64,000 bases of DNA from SIG589 sp964566175 (GCA_964566175.1 CAZMHU010000002.1:1-64000), one strand, 5' to 3'. Shown: positions 17,198 to 27,324, counted from the stretch's first letter. The notes: generated by a model not told the origin, from the letters alone. Made by a program: numbers and translations.

Positions 17198-18229
17198 ATG
17201 GAAGATTTTGATTTTGAAAACAGAATCGTTGCGCCGCAGTATGTCAATAATGAGGACGAGTCGGAATTCTCATTAAGACCGCGTGCGCTCGGTGAATATA
17301 TCGGACAGGACAAGGTTAAAGAAAATCTGAGCATTTGTATCGAGGCAGCTCGTGCCCGACATGAACCTATTGACCACGTTTTGCTGTACGGCCCTCCGGG
17401 ACTCGGAAAAACCACACTTGCGGGAATTATTGCGAGGGAAATGGGCGTCAACATTCGTATAACCTCAGGCCCTGCCATTAAAATACCGGGTGATTTGGTT
17501 GCCTTGCTCACCGGACTTGAAGAGGGGGACGTTCTCTTTATCGATGAAATTCACCGTCTGCCGAGTACCGTTGAAGAGGTGCTTTATCCTGCAATGGAAG
17601 ACAACGCGATTGACTTTGTTTTCGGCAAGGGTGCTGCCGCGCGTTCGGTTCGACTTGATGTAAAGCCTTTCACTCTTATCGGTGCTACTACACGTTCGGG
17701 ACAGTTGACCGCACCGCTTCGCGACCGTTTCGGTGTACTGTTGCGACTCGAACTTTACAATGTTGAACAACTTGCGGAAATTGTCACTCGTTCTGCGGGA
17801 ATTTTGGGAATAGAAATTGAAAATGACGGCGCGTTGGAAATTGCTTCGCGTTCTCGCGGTACACCGCGTATCGCAAACCGCCTACTCAAACGTGTGCGTG
17901 ATATTGCACAGGTACGTTATGACGGCGTTATAACCGAAGAGGTTGCCAGAACTGCACTTGAGCGTTTTGAAATCGACGAACTCGGTCTTGACGATTTTGA
18001 TCGTCGAATGCTGACAACGATTATAAAAAATTATGCCGGTGGTCCTGTCGGACTTGATACCCTTGCCGCTGCTTTGGGCGAAGAGGCGATAACGGTTGAA
18101 GATGTTTACGAGCCGTATTTAATGCAGATTGGTTTCTTGACACGCACTGCGAGAGGACGTTGTGTGACATCTGCGGCATACAGTCATCTTAACATCGAAC
18201 CGCCGGCACAACAGCAAACTTTGATATAA
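17198..18229 (+). CDS. ruvB: Holliday junction DNA helicase subunit RuvB
   Basis: A 343-residue AAA+ motor: Walker A GPPGLGKTTLA, Walker B LFIDEIHRL, sensor GATTRSGQL, arginine region APLRDRFG, and the C-terminal winged helix (IGFLTRTARGR). Six-subunit rings pump DNA through RuvA-bound junctions. GTAGGTGAGATA precedes ATG 17198. Confidence 0.97.
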   Translation: MEDFDFENRIVAPQYVNNEDESEFSLRPRALGEYIGQDKVKENLSICIEAARARHEPIDHVLLYGPPGLGKTTLAGIIAREMGVNIRITSGPAIKIPGDLVALLTGLEEGDVLFIDEIHRLPSTVEEVLYPAMEDNAIDFVFGKGAAARSVRLDVKPFTLIGATTRSGQLTAPLRDRFGVLLRLELYNVEQLAEIVTRSAGILGIEIENDGALEIASRSRGTPRIANRLLKRVRDIAQVRYDGVITEEVARTALERFEIDELGLDDFDRRMLTTIIKNYAGGPVGLDTLAAALGEEAITVEDVYEPYLMQIGFLTRTARGRCVTSAAYSHLNIEPPAQQQTLI

Positions 18230-18241
18230 TTGGGATGTAAT

Positions 18242-19117
18242 ATGAGATTTTGTGAAAATTTTTCGGATTATGAACTTATTGATGCTCAATGCGGCGAACG
18301 TCTTGAGCGTTGGGGCGATATAATTTTGATACGCCCAGACCCGCAGATTATTTGGGACGGCGAGAAAAACGACCCGCGTTGGAAAAGCGCACACGCCGTT
18401 TATCATCGCTCGAACAGTGGCGGCGGATATTGGGAGCAGAAAAGACGTGTTCCCGATGTTTGGTCGATAAAGTATAAGGATTTGACCTTTAATCTTAAAC
18501 CTATGGGTTTCAAACACACGGGTCTTTTCCCCGAACAGGCGATAAACTGGGACTTGTGTGCCGATGTTATTCGCCGTTCGGGTCGGCAACTTAAGGTTTT
18601 AAACCTGTTTGCTTATACCGGCGGTGCAACAGTTTCGGCATTGGCGGCGGGCGCGTCGGTTACCCACGTTGACGCTTCGAAGGGTATGGTCGGTTGGGCA
18701 AAGGAAAACGCACAGGCAAGTTCCCTTGCCGACAGACCGGTTCGTTGGCTTGTTGATGATTGTTTGAAATTCGTTCAGCGTGAAATTCGTCGTGGCAATA
18801 AATACGACGGAATTATTATGGACCCGCCGTCATACGGCAGAGGTCCGAACGGCGAGGTTTGGAAACTTGAACAGAACTTATCTTCGCTTTTGTCTGCCGT
18901 CGGACAGATTTTAAGTGACGATGCCGAGTTCTTTTTGCTCAATTCATACACCGGCGGTCTTTCACCGACGATACTGAATTATATGGTAAAAAAATATGTT
19001 ATTAAAGAACGCACGGGTGATATTATGACAGACGAAATCGGTCTTCCGGTCGCAAATCGCAATATTGTTCTTCCGTGCGGAAATACAACTTTTTGGGTTA
19101 AGGATATTAATGGATAA
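18242..19117 (+). CDS. class I SAM-dependent rRNA-type methyltransferase
   Basis: About 291 residues. The SAM pocket is VLNLFAYTGGATV with acidic loop VTHVDAS, and the catalytic-type motif is IIMDPPSYGRG. This fits the RlmI-like/PF10672 methyltransferases, which modify a cytosine in 23S rRNA in characterised members; the PUA domain of RlmI is absent, so the target is uncertain. ATG 18242 is chosen over TTG 18230 since the family body begins there. Directly after ruvB. Confidence 0.8.
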   Translation: MRFCENFSDYELIDAQCGERLERWGDIILIRPDPQIIWDGEKNDPRWKSAHAVYHRSNSGGGYWEQKRRVPDVWSIKYKDLTFNLKPMGFKHTGLFPEQAINWDLCADVIRRSGRQLKVLNLFAYTGGATVSALAAGASVTHVDASKGMVGWAKENAQASSLADRPVRWLVDDCLKFVQREIRRGNKYDGIIMDPPSYGRGPNGEVWKLEQNLSSLLSAVGQILSDDAEFFLLNSYTGGLSPTILNYMVKKYVIKERTGDIMTDEIGLPVANRNIVLPCGNTTFWVKDING

Positions 19118-19949
19118 TATTATTGAAGTTTCGAATGTTACATTTGAATATACCGACAGTGACCTTTTATCGGGCGTGCTTGATAATCTTTCGCTCTCTG
19201 TTGAACGCGGTTCGTTTACCGTAATACTCGGTCACAACGGCAGCGGAAAATCAACTCTTGCCAAACTTATGACAGGTTTGCTCAAACCGAGCAAGGGCAC
19301 TGTTTCGGTTGACGGTCTTTCAACCTCCGACGAAAATAGCGAGACCGAAATTCACAGGCGAGTCGGTCTTGTTTTTCAAAATCCCGACAACCAAATTGTC
19401 GCTACTATTGTTGAGGAAGATGTTGCTTTCGGCCCTGAAAATTTGGGGCTTCCGCCCGCCGAAATACGCTCGCGTGTTGACACTGCTCTTAAAGCGGTCG
19501 ATATGTACGAATACAGCCTTCACGCACCGCACAAACTTTCGGGCGGACAGAAACAGCGTGTTGCCATTGCGGGAATTATTGCAATGGAACCCGAGTGTAT
19601 CGTGCTTGACGAACCTACGGCGATGCTCGACCCGCGCGGCAGGCGGGAGGTTATTGATACGATATACCGACTTAATAAGGAAAAGGGTATTACTGTTGTG
19701 CTAATAACTCATTATATGGAAGAGGCGGAAAAAGCCGACAGAGTTATTGTTATGGACGACGGAAAAATTGTTCTTGACGGTGCACCTGCGGCAGTTTTCT
19801 CACAAATTCCGACTATTAAATCCGTCGGTCTTAATGTTCCGCAAACCACGGAATTTTTACACATTTTAAAGGAGAACGGATATACCGTTTCGGACGGAAT
19901 AATTTCTGTCGATGCCTGTGTGGCGGAGATTGAAAAACTATTAAAATAA
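19110..19949 (+). CDS. ecfA1: ECF transporter ATPase EcfA1
   Basis: A 279-residue ABC ATPase with Walker A GHNGSGKST, Q-loop FQNPDNQIV, signature LSGGQKQRV and Walker B CIVLDEPTAMLDP. The FQNPDNQ segment is typical of EcfA. With EcfA2 and EcfT it powers vitamin uptake by separately encoded S components. ATG 19110 follows AAGGA and overlaps the methyltransferase gene by eight bases. Confidence 0.95.
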   Translation: MDNIIEVSNVTFEYTDSDLLSGVLDNLSLSVERGSFTVILGHNGSGKSTLAKLMTGLLKPSKGTVSVDGLSTSDENSETEIHRRVGLVFQNPDNQIVATIVEEDVAFGPENLGLPPAEIRSRVDTALKAVDMYEYSLHAPHKLSGGQKQRVAIAGIIAMEPECIVLDEPTAMLDPRGRREVIDTIYRLNKEKGITVVLITHYMEEAEKADRVIVMDDGKIVLDGAPAAVFSQIPTIKSVGLNVPQTTEFLHILKENGYTVSDGIISVDACVAEIEKLLK

Positions 19950-19961
19950 GGGGCGAATACC

Positions 19962-20828
19962 GTGACAACGCTGAGCGTTGAAAATTTAACGTATATTTAC
20001 GGCGAACATTCGCCGTTTGAAAAAACCGCCATACACAACGTTTCCTTTTCGGCAAACGGTGGCGAAATAATAGGAATAATAGGTCATACTGGCTCCGGAA
20101 AATCGACCCTCGTACAGCACTTTAACGGACTGTTGCGAGCAAATTCCGGCCGTGTTTTGCTTGATGGTAAGGATATTTGGGAAAATCCGAAAGAAATACG
20201 CAAAATCCGTTTTAAAATCGGTATGGTGTTTCAGTATCCCGAATATCAGCTTTTTGAAGAAACCGTATATAAAGATATCGCATTCGGCCCGCATAATATG
20301 GGGCTTTCAGCGGGACAAATCAAAGACAGGGTACTTGAGACGGCAAAAATGCTCGGCATTAGGGACGATATGTTGGAAAAATCTCCCTTTGACCTTTCGG
20401 GCGGAGAAAAGCGACGTGTTGCCATTGCAGGCGTAATGGCTATGATGCCGCAGATTATCGTTTTTGACGAGCCGACTGCGGGTCTTGACCCCGTCGGACG
20501 TGATACCGTTCTCGGCAAAATTCGCGAATATCGCGATAAAACAGGTGCGCTTGTCTTTATTGTTTCACACAGTATGGAAGATATGGCTAAGGTTGCCGAC
20601 CGACTGCTTGTTATGAACAGGGGTGAACTTGTCCTTTTCGATAAAACAAAAAATGTTTTCTCAAACGCCGCTTTGCTTGAAAAAATCGGACTTAATGTTC
20701 CGCAGATAACCGGAGTTTTCTCAAGACTCAAAGCCGACGAATACAATCTGCCCGACAATGTTTTCACGGTTGAAGAAGCATTTTCGGCGCTTTTACCTCT
20801 GCTTAAAGGAGGAAAAGTGAATGATTAA
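19962..20828 (+). CDS. ecfA2: ECF transporter ATPase EcfA2
   Basis: A 288-residue ABC ATPase beginning at GTG 19962 after AAGGGG. Walker A GHTGSGKST, FQYPEYQLFE (the EcfA2-type Q-loop), LSGGEKRRVAIAG and FDEPTAGLDP are intact. It is the second half of the motor pair and overlaps ecfT by eight bases. Confidence 0.95.
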   Translation: MTTLSVENLTYIYGEHSPFEKTAIHNVSFSANGGEIIGIIGHTGSGKSTLVQHFNGLLRANSGRVLLDGKDIWENPKEIRKIRFKIGMVFQYPEYQLFEETVYKDIAFGPHNMGLSAGQIKDRVLETAKMLGIRDDMLEKSPFDLSGGEKRRVAIAGVMAMMPQIIVFDEPTAGLDPVGRDTVLGKIREYRDKTGALVFIVSHSMEDMAKVADRLLVMNRGELVLFDKTKNVFSNAALLEKIGLNVPQITGVFSRLKADEYNLPDNVFTVEEAFSALLPLLKGGKVND

Positions 20829-21630
20829 AGACATCACCTTCGGACAGTATTTTCCCGCCAACTCGGTTATTCATAAAATGGACCCTCGGCTTAAACTTTT
20901 CCTTTCTGTCTGCTTTATTGTTTTTATTTTTGTTGCGGGGAACGCGGTTTCGCTCGCACTTATTGCGCTTGCGACGGTGTGCTTAATGCTCATATCCTGC
21001 GTGCCGTTCTCAATGTTTTTGAAAAACATCAAGGCGATTTTATTGGTCATAATATTCACGGCGGTTTTAAACGCGCTGTATGTTGATACCGGCAGGGTGA
21101 TTTTGGACTTTTGGATTATAAAAATCACACTCGACGGTGTTTGGCGTGCGCTGTTTATGTCGGCAAGGATTATCATTCTCATTTTGGCGAGTTCACTTTT
21201 GACATACACCACAACGCCGACGGAATTGACCGATGCGATAGAGCGACTCTTAAAACCGCTTAAATTCATCGGTTTGGGCGAAGCGGTACACATAATGGCA
21301 ATGATGATAACCATTGCACTGCGTTTCATACCTACACTAATCGAAGAAACAGACAAAATTATGTCGGCACAGAAGGCGAGAGGTGCGGATTTGGAAAGCG
21401 GAACTCTTAAAGAGCGTGTGAAAGCGCTTATACCGATTTTGATTCCTCTGCTTATTTCTTCGGTTCGCCGTGCGTATGAACTCGCCGAGGCAATGGAATG
21501 CCGCTGTTATACCGGCGGCAATGGCAGACAGCGTATGAAACAGTTGCACCTTTGCGGTCTTGACTATGTTTGTGCCGCTGTGATGTTCATTTTCTTTGCG
21601 GCGGTTATTGTGCTTAATATTCTTTTTTAG
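20821..21630 (+). CDS. ecfT: ECF transporter transmembrane protein EcfT
   Basis: A 269-residue membrane protein opening with DITFGQYFPANSVIHKMDPRL, as EcfT proteins do. The coupling helices contain AQKARGADLESG and AMECRCYTGG, the two Ala-Arg-Gly-type motifs that grip EcfA1 and EcfA2. About five membrane segments. No S component is encoded nearby, as expected of the shared type. Confidence 0.95.
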   Translation: MIKDITFGQYFPANSVIHKMDPRLKLFLSVCFIVFIFVAGNAVSLALIALATVCLMLISCVPFSMFLKNIKAILLVIIFTAVLNALYVDTGRVILDFWIIKITLDGVWRALFMSARIIILILASSLLTYTTTPTELTDAIERLLKPLKFIGLGEAVHIMAMMITIALRFIPTLIEETDKIMSAQKARGADLESGTLKERVKALIPILIPLLISSVRRAYELAEAMECRCYTGGNGRQRMKQLHLCGLDYVCAAVMFIFFAAVIVLNILF

Positions 21631-21638
21631 GTGATTTA

Positions 21639-22400
21639 ATGCGAAAACTGTTACTCAAAATCGCATACGACGGAACCGACTTTTGCGGTTGGCAAATTCA
21701 ACCGAATGGCATAACGGTACAGGCGGTTTTGACCGATGCACTATGTGAGTTGCTCAGTGAGAAAGTTTGTTTGCACGGTTGCAGTCGTACCGACTCGGGC
21801 GTTCACGCAAACGAATTTTTCTGTCACTTCACCACCGAGAATACCCGCATTGATACAAAAGGTTTTGTCGGTGCGCTGAACGTTCGATTACCGTCATCTG
21901 TTGCGGTTCTTGATTGCATTGAAGTTGACGGTGATTTTCACGCACGTTACAGTGCTCTCGGCAAACAGTATGTTTATAAAATGTACGCTTCTCGGGTGAG
22001 AAACCCCTTTTTGGACAAATATGCACTGCGTCTCCCGAAACCACTTAATGTTTCGGCGGTTAATGAGTTTTGCGTTTCTCTTGTCGGCACGCACGATTTT
22101 GCGGCATTTTCGGCAACGGGACGTGAGTACGCAACAACTGTCAGAACTATAAGTGAATGCCGTCTTTTAAAGGATAACGAGAATTACAGTCTTTTTGTCA
22201 GCGGTGACGGCTTTCTTTATAATATGGTGCGCATCATTACAGGAACGGTTCTTTACGTTTCGGAAGGGAAAATATCACCCGCAGATGCGCCGAAAATTCT
22301 CTCGTCGTGCGAGCGTTCGCTTGCAGGGCCTACCGCGCCGCCACACGGACTTTATCTTAACAAAGTTTTTTATAATGATTATAAGAGTGAGGTGTTTTAA
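21639..22400 (+). CDS. truA: tRNA pseudouridine synthase A
   Basis: A 253-residue enzyme with the catalytic aspartate in GCSRTDSGVHA (about residue 52), plus YDGTDFCGWQIQPN and the C-terminal GFLYNMVRIITGT. It makes pseudouridine at positions 38-40 of tRNAs. ecfA1-ecfA2-ecfT-truA is the classic Bacillota order, here detached from the ribosomal protein cluster. One-base overlap with the next gene. Confidence 0.96.
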   Translation: MRKLLLKIAYDGTDFCGWQIQPNGITVQAVLTDALCELLSEKVCLHGCSRTDSGVHANEFFCHFTTENTRIDTKGFVGALNVRLPSSVAVLDCIEVDGDFHARYSALGKQYVYKMYASRVRNPFLDKYALRLPKPLNVSAVNEFCVSLVGTHDFAAFSATGREYATTVRTISECRLLKDNENYSLFVSGDGFLYNMVRIITGTVLYVSEGKISPADAPKILSSCERSLAGPTAPPHGLYLNKVFYNDYKSEVF

Positions 22401-23719
22401 TGGCTGAATATAAAAAAAAGACTCCCCGAAAGGTTGGCAGAGTCAAAAAACATACTGCAAAAAAAGCGGTTAAACCAAAAAAGCATACTCAGCCTGTGAA
22501 AAAATATGACGACGTCGTAATGAAACCTCACACGCAAAAGAAAACACCCAAACGCGAGCCTCAATTCTCGCAAAAGTCCAACAAGGATAACGGAGGAATA
22601 AGGGTCGTTATGGGAACAAAAGCAATAAAACAGAGAAAACGCATTATTGTTTTTTCACTTGTATGTGTTTTGCTCTTTGCAGTTGTCATTTTTTCGTCAC
22701 TGACCCCGACAGGACCTTTTGAATTTATAAAAAACACCGTAAAGTCGGCAGGAAAAGGCAGTTTTCCCGTATCGATTTCGGGAAGTGAACTTCTCAACGC
22801 ATATTCTGTCGGTTCGCTGACGTACACCATCACCGACACCCACGCAGAGGTTTACAATTCTTCGGGAAAACAACTTTTTTCTCGCCAGCACGAGTTTAAT
22901 TTGCCGTCTTTGGCGGTTTCGCCGCAACGTGCGATTATCTATGACCGCGGCGGAAAAGAACTTTTTGTTTACAATCACAGCGATGTGATTTATGATATAA
23001 CAACGGAAGAGGAAATATACTGTGCAGATATCGGACGTAACGGAACGGTTGCCTATGCCACACGTTCAACCGGATATGCGTCTGAGGTGCACGTTCTCAA
23101 CAAAAACAATAAACTCAAATTTATTTGGTATTCGGCAAACGAAACGGTTAATAATGTTGCCGTTTCGGAGAACGGAAGAAGAGTTGCCGTTTCCACTGTC
23201 GATGTCAGCGGCGGTGAATACCGCTCAAAGGTTTATGTTTTCAAATATTCCAGTGCCGAACCGCTTTATACGCTTGAATACAGCAATTCGATAATATATT
23301 CACTTAAAACTCTGTCTGGTTCACTTTTTTCTGTCGTGACCGACGGCAGTGTTGATTTTATAAAATGGAAAAACGGTGAAAAAACCGAGAATAAGAACCC
23401 GTACACACTTAATATTTTTACTGTGCAGAACGGAAAAACGGTTTGCGCCTATGGTAGCGGTGCGGGAAACAGTATTTCGGTTTTTGCGAAAAACGGCAAA
23501 AAACTTGCCGACTTCGGTTTTGAGGGTACGGTTTCCGATGCTTCGGTTTACAATGACACCGTGTTTCTTTTAAGTGACGGATATTTATATTGCTGTGATT
23601 TTTCCGGCAATATGCTCGGCAAGGTCAACACATCGGGTTACAGCCGTATCTTTGCCGCCGACGAACGGTCAGCTGTTGCGGCGGGTAACTTCGGGTTGAA
23701 TAAATTTATCATATGTTAG
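22400..23719 (+). CDS. DUF5711 family membrane-anchored beta-propeller-like protein
   Basis: A 439-residue protein. The first 80 residues are very basic and low in complexity (repeated K, P, T), then one membrane segment at about 82-100, then an outside region of repeated strands such as VSENGRRVAVSTV and LLSDGYLYCCD that resembles a beta propeller. This matches the DUF5711 family of Clostridia, whose role is unknown. It lies between truA and cvpA on the same transcript. Confidence 0.8.
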   Translation: MAEYKKKTPRKVGRVKKHTAKKAVKPKKHTQPVKKYDDVVMKPHTQKKTPKREPQFSQKSNKDNGGIRVVMGTKAIKQRKRIIVFSLVCVLLFAVVIFSSLTPTGPFEFIKNTVKSAGKGSFPVSISGSELLNAYSVGSLTYTITDTHAEVYNSSGKQLFSRQHEFNLPSLAVSPQRAIIYDRGGKELFVYNHSDVIYDITTEEEIYCADIGRNGTVAYATRSTGYASEVHVLNKNNKLKFIWYSANETVNNVAVSENGRRVAVSTVDVSGGEYRSKVYVFKYSSAEPLYTLEYSNSIIYSLKTLSGSLFSVVTDGSVDFIKWKNGEKTENKNPYTLNIFTVQNGKTVCAYGSGAGNSISVFAKNGKKLADFGFEGTVSDASVYNDTVFLLSDGYLYCCDFSGNMLGKVNTSGYSRIFAADERSAVAAGNFGLNKFIIC

Positions 23720-23730
23720 GGAGGATACTC

Positions 23731-24432
23731 ATGGGGATTTTGTTGGATTTAATTGTTTTGGCAATCGTGGCACTTTGTGCCTTTTTGGCAATGAAAAAAG
23801 GTTTTATGAAATCGGCACTTGAACTCGTAGGTTTTGCACTCGCAATTTTTCTTTCTTTTTCGTTCAGTCCGAAACTTGCGGATTTTACATACGGCAAGTT
23901 TGTGAAGCCTGCGGTTGTAAAATCAATATCGGACAGCATACCTGACCTTGACACGTACACGCAACAGGGTTCTGATTTTGCCGAGGCGTGGTCAGAACTT
24001 CCCGCTCTTGTCAAAAGCAGCGCCGAAAAAATGGGCATTGATGAATCATCGTTTTCAAATATTGCGGACACGGTTAATAACACAGCCGATTCGGTTGCGG
24101 AGTCTATAACCGACAACGTCGTTGCTCCCGTTGCAAACACCGTGCTGAGTGTGCTTTTCGAAGTGTTGATATTTGCTGTTGTTTCCTTTGCTGTTAAGGT
24201 TGTGGCAGTTCCTATAAACAAACTGTTTTCAATCTCTTTTGCTGGAAAACTCAATAAACTTTTGGGTGCTCTCATCGGCGCGGGAAAGGGGATAGTCTAT
24301 GCTATTGTTTTCTGCTCTGCAATTTCTGCAATAGTTCTCTTTACCAAAAACGGATTTTTTATTTTCACACCCGAAAATCTTGCCGCATCAACGCTCTTTA
24401 AACTGTTCGGCGGTATAAATCCGATTTTTTGA
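23731..24432 (+). CDS. CvpA family membrane protein
   Basis: About 233 residues with four membrane segments; the opening LLDLIVLAIVALCAFLAMKKGF is the CvpA signature. A polar loop of about 80 residues (residues 55-135) lies between segments 2 and 3. CvpA proteins affect envelope stress and colicin V release in enterics; the role here is unknown. ATG 23731 has AGGGAGG at good spacing, so the earlier ATG 23713 is not used. Confidence 0.85.
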   Translation: MGILLDLIVLAIVALCAFLAMKKGFMKSALELVGFALAIFLSFSFSPKLADFTYGKFVKPAVVKSISDSIPDLDTYTQQGSDFAEAWSELPALVKSSAEKMGIDESSFSNIADTVNNTADSVAESITDNVVAPVANTVLSVLFEVLIFAVVSFAVKVVAVPINKLFSISFAGKLNKLLGALIGAGKGIVYAIVFCSAISAIVLFTKNGFFIFTPENLAASTLFKLFGGINPIF

Positions 24433-24449
24433 TTTTCGGAAGTGAATAA

Positions 24450-24998
24450 ATGATGAAAGAAAATTTTACCCTGCCGAATATGATTTCCGCTTTCAGGATT
24501 GTGTTTATTCCTGTTTTTGCGGTATTATATTTCAGCGGTATCGATAAAAACTATGTTTACGCCTTTGCGGTTTTGGCACTATCCGCACTCAGCGATGTTT
24601 TGGACGGATTTATTGCTCGCCGTTTCAATATGATATCGGATCTCGGAAAGGTACTTGACCCAATCGCCGATAAACTCACACAGGTAGCACTTGCCGTCTG
24701 CCTGTGTTTCAATCACCGTTTGTTGTTTCCCGTACTTATTGTGCTGGTGACTAAGGAACTGCTCACTGCCGTTGCGGCGACTTTGTGGTTTAAAAACGGA
24801 ATGAAAGCCTTTTCCGCACGTTGGTGGGGAAAGGTATCGACCATAGTGCTTTATACATCGTTTATGTATTATGTCGTATGCGATATTTTGGATTTTATGT
24901 GTGTTTATGTCGAAATAACCCTAACGGTTGCGGCGATAGCGTTTATGATGTTGTCGATGTGCGGTTACATAAAAACATACCTGTGTAAGCAAAAATAA
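24450..24998 (+). CDS. pgsA: CDP-diacylglycerol-glycerol-3-phosphate 3-phosphatidyltransferase
   Basis: A 182-residue membrane enzyme with the full CDP-alcohol phosphotransferase motif: DVLDGFIAR followed by GKVLDPIADK (D-x2-DG-x2-AR-x8-G-x3-D-x3-D). It makes phosphatidylglycerol phosphate, the first step towards phosphatidylglycerol. About six membrane segments. It overlaps nothing but is 17 bp from cvpA. Confidence 0.94.
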   Translation: MMKENFTLPNMISAFRIVFIPVFAVLYFSGIDKNYVYAFAVLALSALSDVLDGFIARRFNMISDLGKVLDPIADKLTQVALAVCLCFNHRLLFPVLIVLVTKELLTAVAATLWFKNGMKAFSARWWGKVSTIVLYTSFMYYVVCDILDFMCVYVEITLTVAAIAFMMLSMCGYIKTYLCKQK

Positions 24999-25016
24999 CC
25001 CTTTAAGGAGAAAAAA

Positions 25017-27287
25017 ATGAAACTCTGTTCAAGATGCAAAAAAAGACCGGCTGTTGTGTTCGTTTCCGATGCCGCTAACGCGCAGTCCGAACCGCAGGGA
25101 CTTTGCCTTGTTTGTGCTAAGGAACTCGGTATACGCCCTATAGATGATATGTTGAAAAAAATGAACATATCCGACGAAGATATTGAAATGATGTCGGACC
25201 AGTTTATGAATATGATGTCGGTCGGCGGCGATGAGGACGGTGAAGAAGGTGACTTTGAAATGGGCGGCGCACAAACATTTCCTTTCCTCAATAATATTTT
25301 CGACGGTATGCAGTCTCCGCAGGAGTCCGAAACTGAAAATCAAAGCGGCGATACAAAAGAAAAGAAAAAACCGAAAAAAGAGAAAAGACGTCGTTTTATC
25401 GACCAATATTGCACCAACCTTTCCGAACGTGCACGTAGCGGTAAACTTGATAACATAATCGGCAGGGAAGAAGAACTCTACCGCACGATACAGATTTTGT
25501 CGCGTCGCACAAAGAACAACCCTTGTCTTATCGGCGAACCCGGTGTCGGTAAAACCGCAATAGCCGAAGGTTTGGCGCTTAAAATCGCAAAGGGCGATGC
25601 CCCCGCACGTCTGCTTGATAAAGAAATTCATATGCTTGATTTGACCGGTCTTGTTGCGGGAACTCAGTTCCGCGGACAGTTTGAAAGCCGAATTAAAGGT
25701 CTTATCGAAGAGGTTAAATCACAGGGCAATATTATTCTCTTTATCGACGAAGTTCATAATCTTGTCAGCGCGGGCGACTCCGAAGGTTCAATGGGGGCAG
25801 GTAATATATTGAAACCCGCACTCTCACGTGGGGAAATTCAGGTTATCGGTGCTACCACTTTTGCCGAATACCGAAAGTATATTGAAAAAGACGCGGCACT
25901 TGAACGCCGTTTCCAACCAGTTGTTGTTGAAGAACCCTCGGTTTCCGATACGGAACAGATGTTACGCGGTATTAAGGGATATTATGAAGGCTACCACAGC
26001 GTTACGATTCCTGATTCGGTCATTACTAAGGCGGTGTATCTTTCCGAAAGATACATCACCGACCGCTTTTTGCCCGATAAGGCGATTGACCTTCTAGATG
26101 AATCTTGCGCCTGTGCAAGCCTTAGAAACAAGGCTATTGACGAACTTTATGTTACAAACAAAAAAATTGCCGAACTTTCTCAGCAACAGGAGTCGGAAGA
26201 GGCAAATGTTGACGCTGCCGATTACGAAAAAATTGCTTTTATAAAATCGGAGATTGCAAAATACAGAGAAAAATCGGATGCACTTTGCGGCCCCGCCTCG
26301 CAAAACGTCGTTACCGATTCCGATATTGCCAAGGTTATCGAACTTTGGACAGGCATTCCCGCTACAAAGGTTGAGGAAACCGATTTTGAAAAACTTAAAC
26401 ATCTTGAAAATGATATTTTGTCGCACATAATCGGACAGGACGAGGCAGTTTCACTCGTTACAAAAGCAGTAAAACGTTCACGCGTTCAGACTTCGGCACA
26501 CCGCCGTCCTGCGTCATTTATTTTTGTCGGCCCTACCGGTGTCGGGAAAACCGAACTTGCAAAGGTGCTGTCCGAACAACTTTTCAACACTCCCGAAACG
26601 TTGATTCGTTTGGATATGTCGGAATTTATGGAAAAACATTCCGTTTCGCGAATTATCGGAGCGCCTCCCGGATATGTCGGTTATGACGAGGCAGGACAAC
26701 TCACCGAAAAGGTTCGCAGAAAGCCATATTCCGTTATATTGTTTGATGAGATTGAAAAGGCGCATCCCGATGTGCTTAATGTCCTTTTGCAAATTCTCGA
26801 TGACGGTAGAATAACAGATGCACAGGGAAGAACTGTCAACTTTGAAAACACGATAATAATTATGACTTCCAACGCAGGCAGTCAGAAAACCGAATCGCTT
26901 ATGGGCTTCGGTTTCACACAAGCAGACGCTTCAAAGGAAAAAACTCTAAAGGCACTTGAAGAGTTCCTGCGACCCGAGTTTCTTGCCCGTGTTGATGAGG
27001 TTGTCGTGTTTGCACCTCTCGAAAAGGAAAGCCTTGAAAAAATTGCCGGTCTTTTATTGTCGGAACTTGCCGAAGTTATGAAAGAAAAGGGTATTACCGT
27101 TTTATATGACGAAAAGGCTTGCAAAAAACTTTGCGAATATGCCGGTGGCGGAAAGCACGGCGCACGTGATTTGCGAAATCAAATTCGAAAGCACGTTGAG
27201 GACAAAATCGTTGAATTGATTATCGACGGCGGTTTCAGCGGCGATACGATAAACATTACAGCAGAAAAAGATATAAAAGTTTTCTAA
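25017..27287 (+). CDS. clpE: ClpE-type Clp protease ATPase
   Basis: A 756-residue protein with an N-terminal zinc finger C4-x2-C7-x22-C30-x2-C33, as in ClpE, and no Clp-N repeats. First AAA+ module: GEPGVGKTAIAEGLA and ILFIDEVHNL; second: GPTGVGKTELAKVL and ILFDEIEKAHP. MGFGF near residue 635 fits the ClpP-docking loop. A 20-residue acidic stretch (DEDGEEGDFEMGG) and a basic one (KEKKKPKKEKRRR) join finger and module. It unfolds damaged proteins for ClpP. GGAG precedes ATG 25017. Confidence 0.92.
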   Translation: MKLCSRCKKRPAVVFVSDAANAQSEPQGLCLVCAKELGIRPIDDMLKKMNISDEDIEMMSDQFMNMMSVGGDEDGEEGDFEMGGAQTFPFLNNIFDGMQSPQESETENQSGDTKEKKKPKKEKRRRFIDQYCTNLSERARSGKLDNIIGREEELYRTIQILSRRTKNNPCLIGEPGVGKTAIAEGLALKIAKGDAPARLLDKEIHMLDLTGLVAGTQFRGQFESRIKGLIEEVKSQGNIILFIDEVHNLVSAGDSEGSMGAGNILKPALSRGEIQVIGATTFAEYRKYIEKDAALERRFQPVVVEEPSVSDTEQMLRGIKGYYEGYHSVTIPDSVITKAVYLSERYITDRFLPDKAIDLLDESCACASLRNKAIDELYVTNKKIAELSQQQESEEANVDAADYEKIAFIKSEIAKYREKSDALCGPASQNVVTDSDIAKVIELWTGIPATKVEETDFEKLKHLENDILSHIIGQDEAVSLVTKAVKRSRVQTSAHRRPASFIFVGPTGVGKTELAKVLSEQLFNTPETLIRLDMSEFMEKHSVSRIIGAPPGYVGYDEAGQLTEKVRRKPYSVILFDEIEKAHPDVLNVLLQILDDGRITDAQGRTVNFENTIIIMTSNAGSQKTESLMGFGFTQADASKEKTLKALEEFLRPEFLARVDEVVVFAPLEKESLEKIAGLLLSELAEVMKEKGITVLYDEKACKKLCEYAGGGKHGARDLRNQIRKHVEDKIVELIIDGGFSGDTINITAEKDIKVF

Positions 27288-27295
27288 AAAAAGTA

Positions 27296-27324
27296 TTGAC
27301 TAACGGCAGGATATGTGTTAAAAT
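27296..27324 (+). promoter_or_regulatory. tRNA-Gly promoter
   Basis: TTGACT (27296-27301), 17 bp, TAAAAT (27319-27324), about 30 bp before the tRNA. It overlaps the intergenic region right after the clpE stop. Confidence 0.75.
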
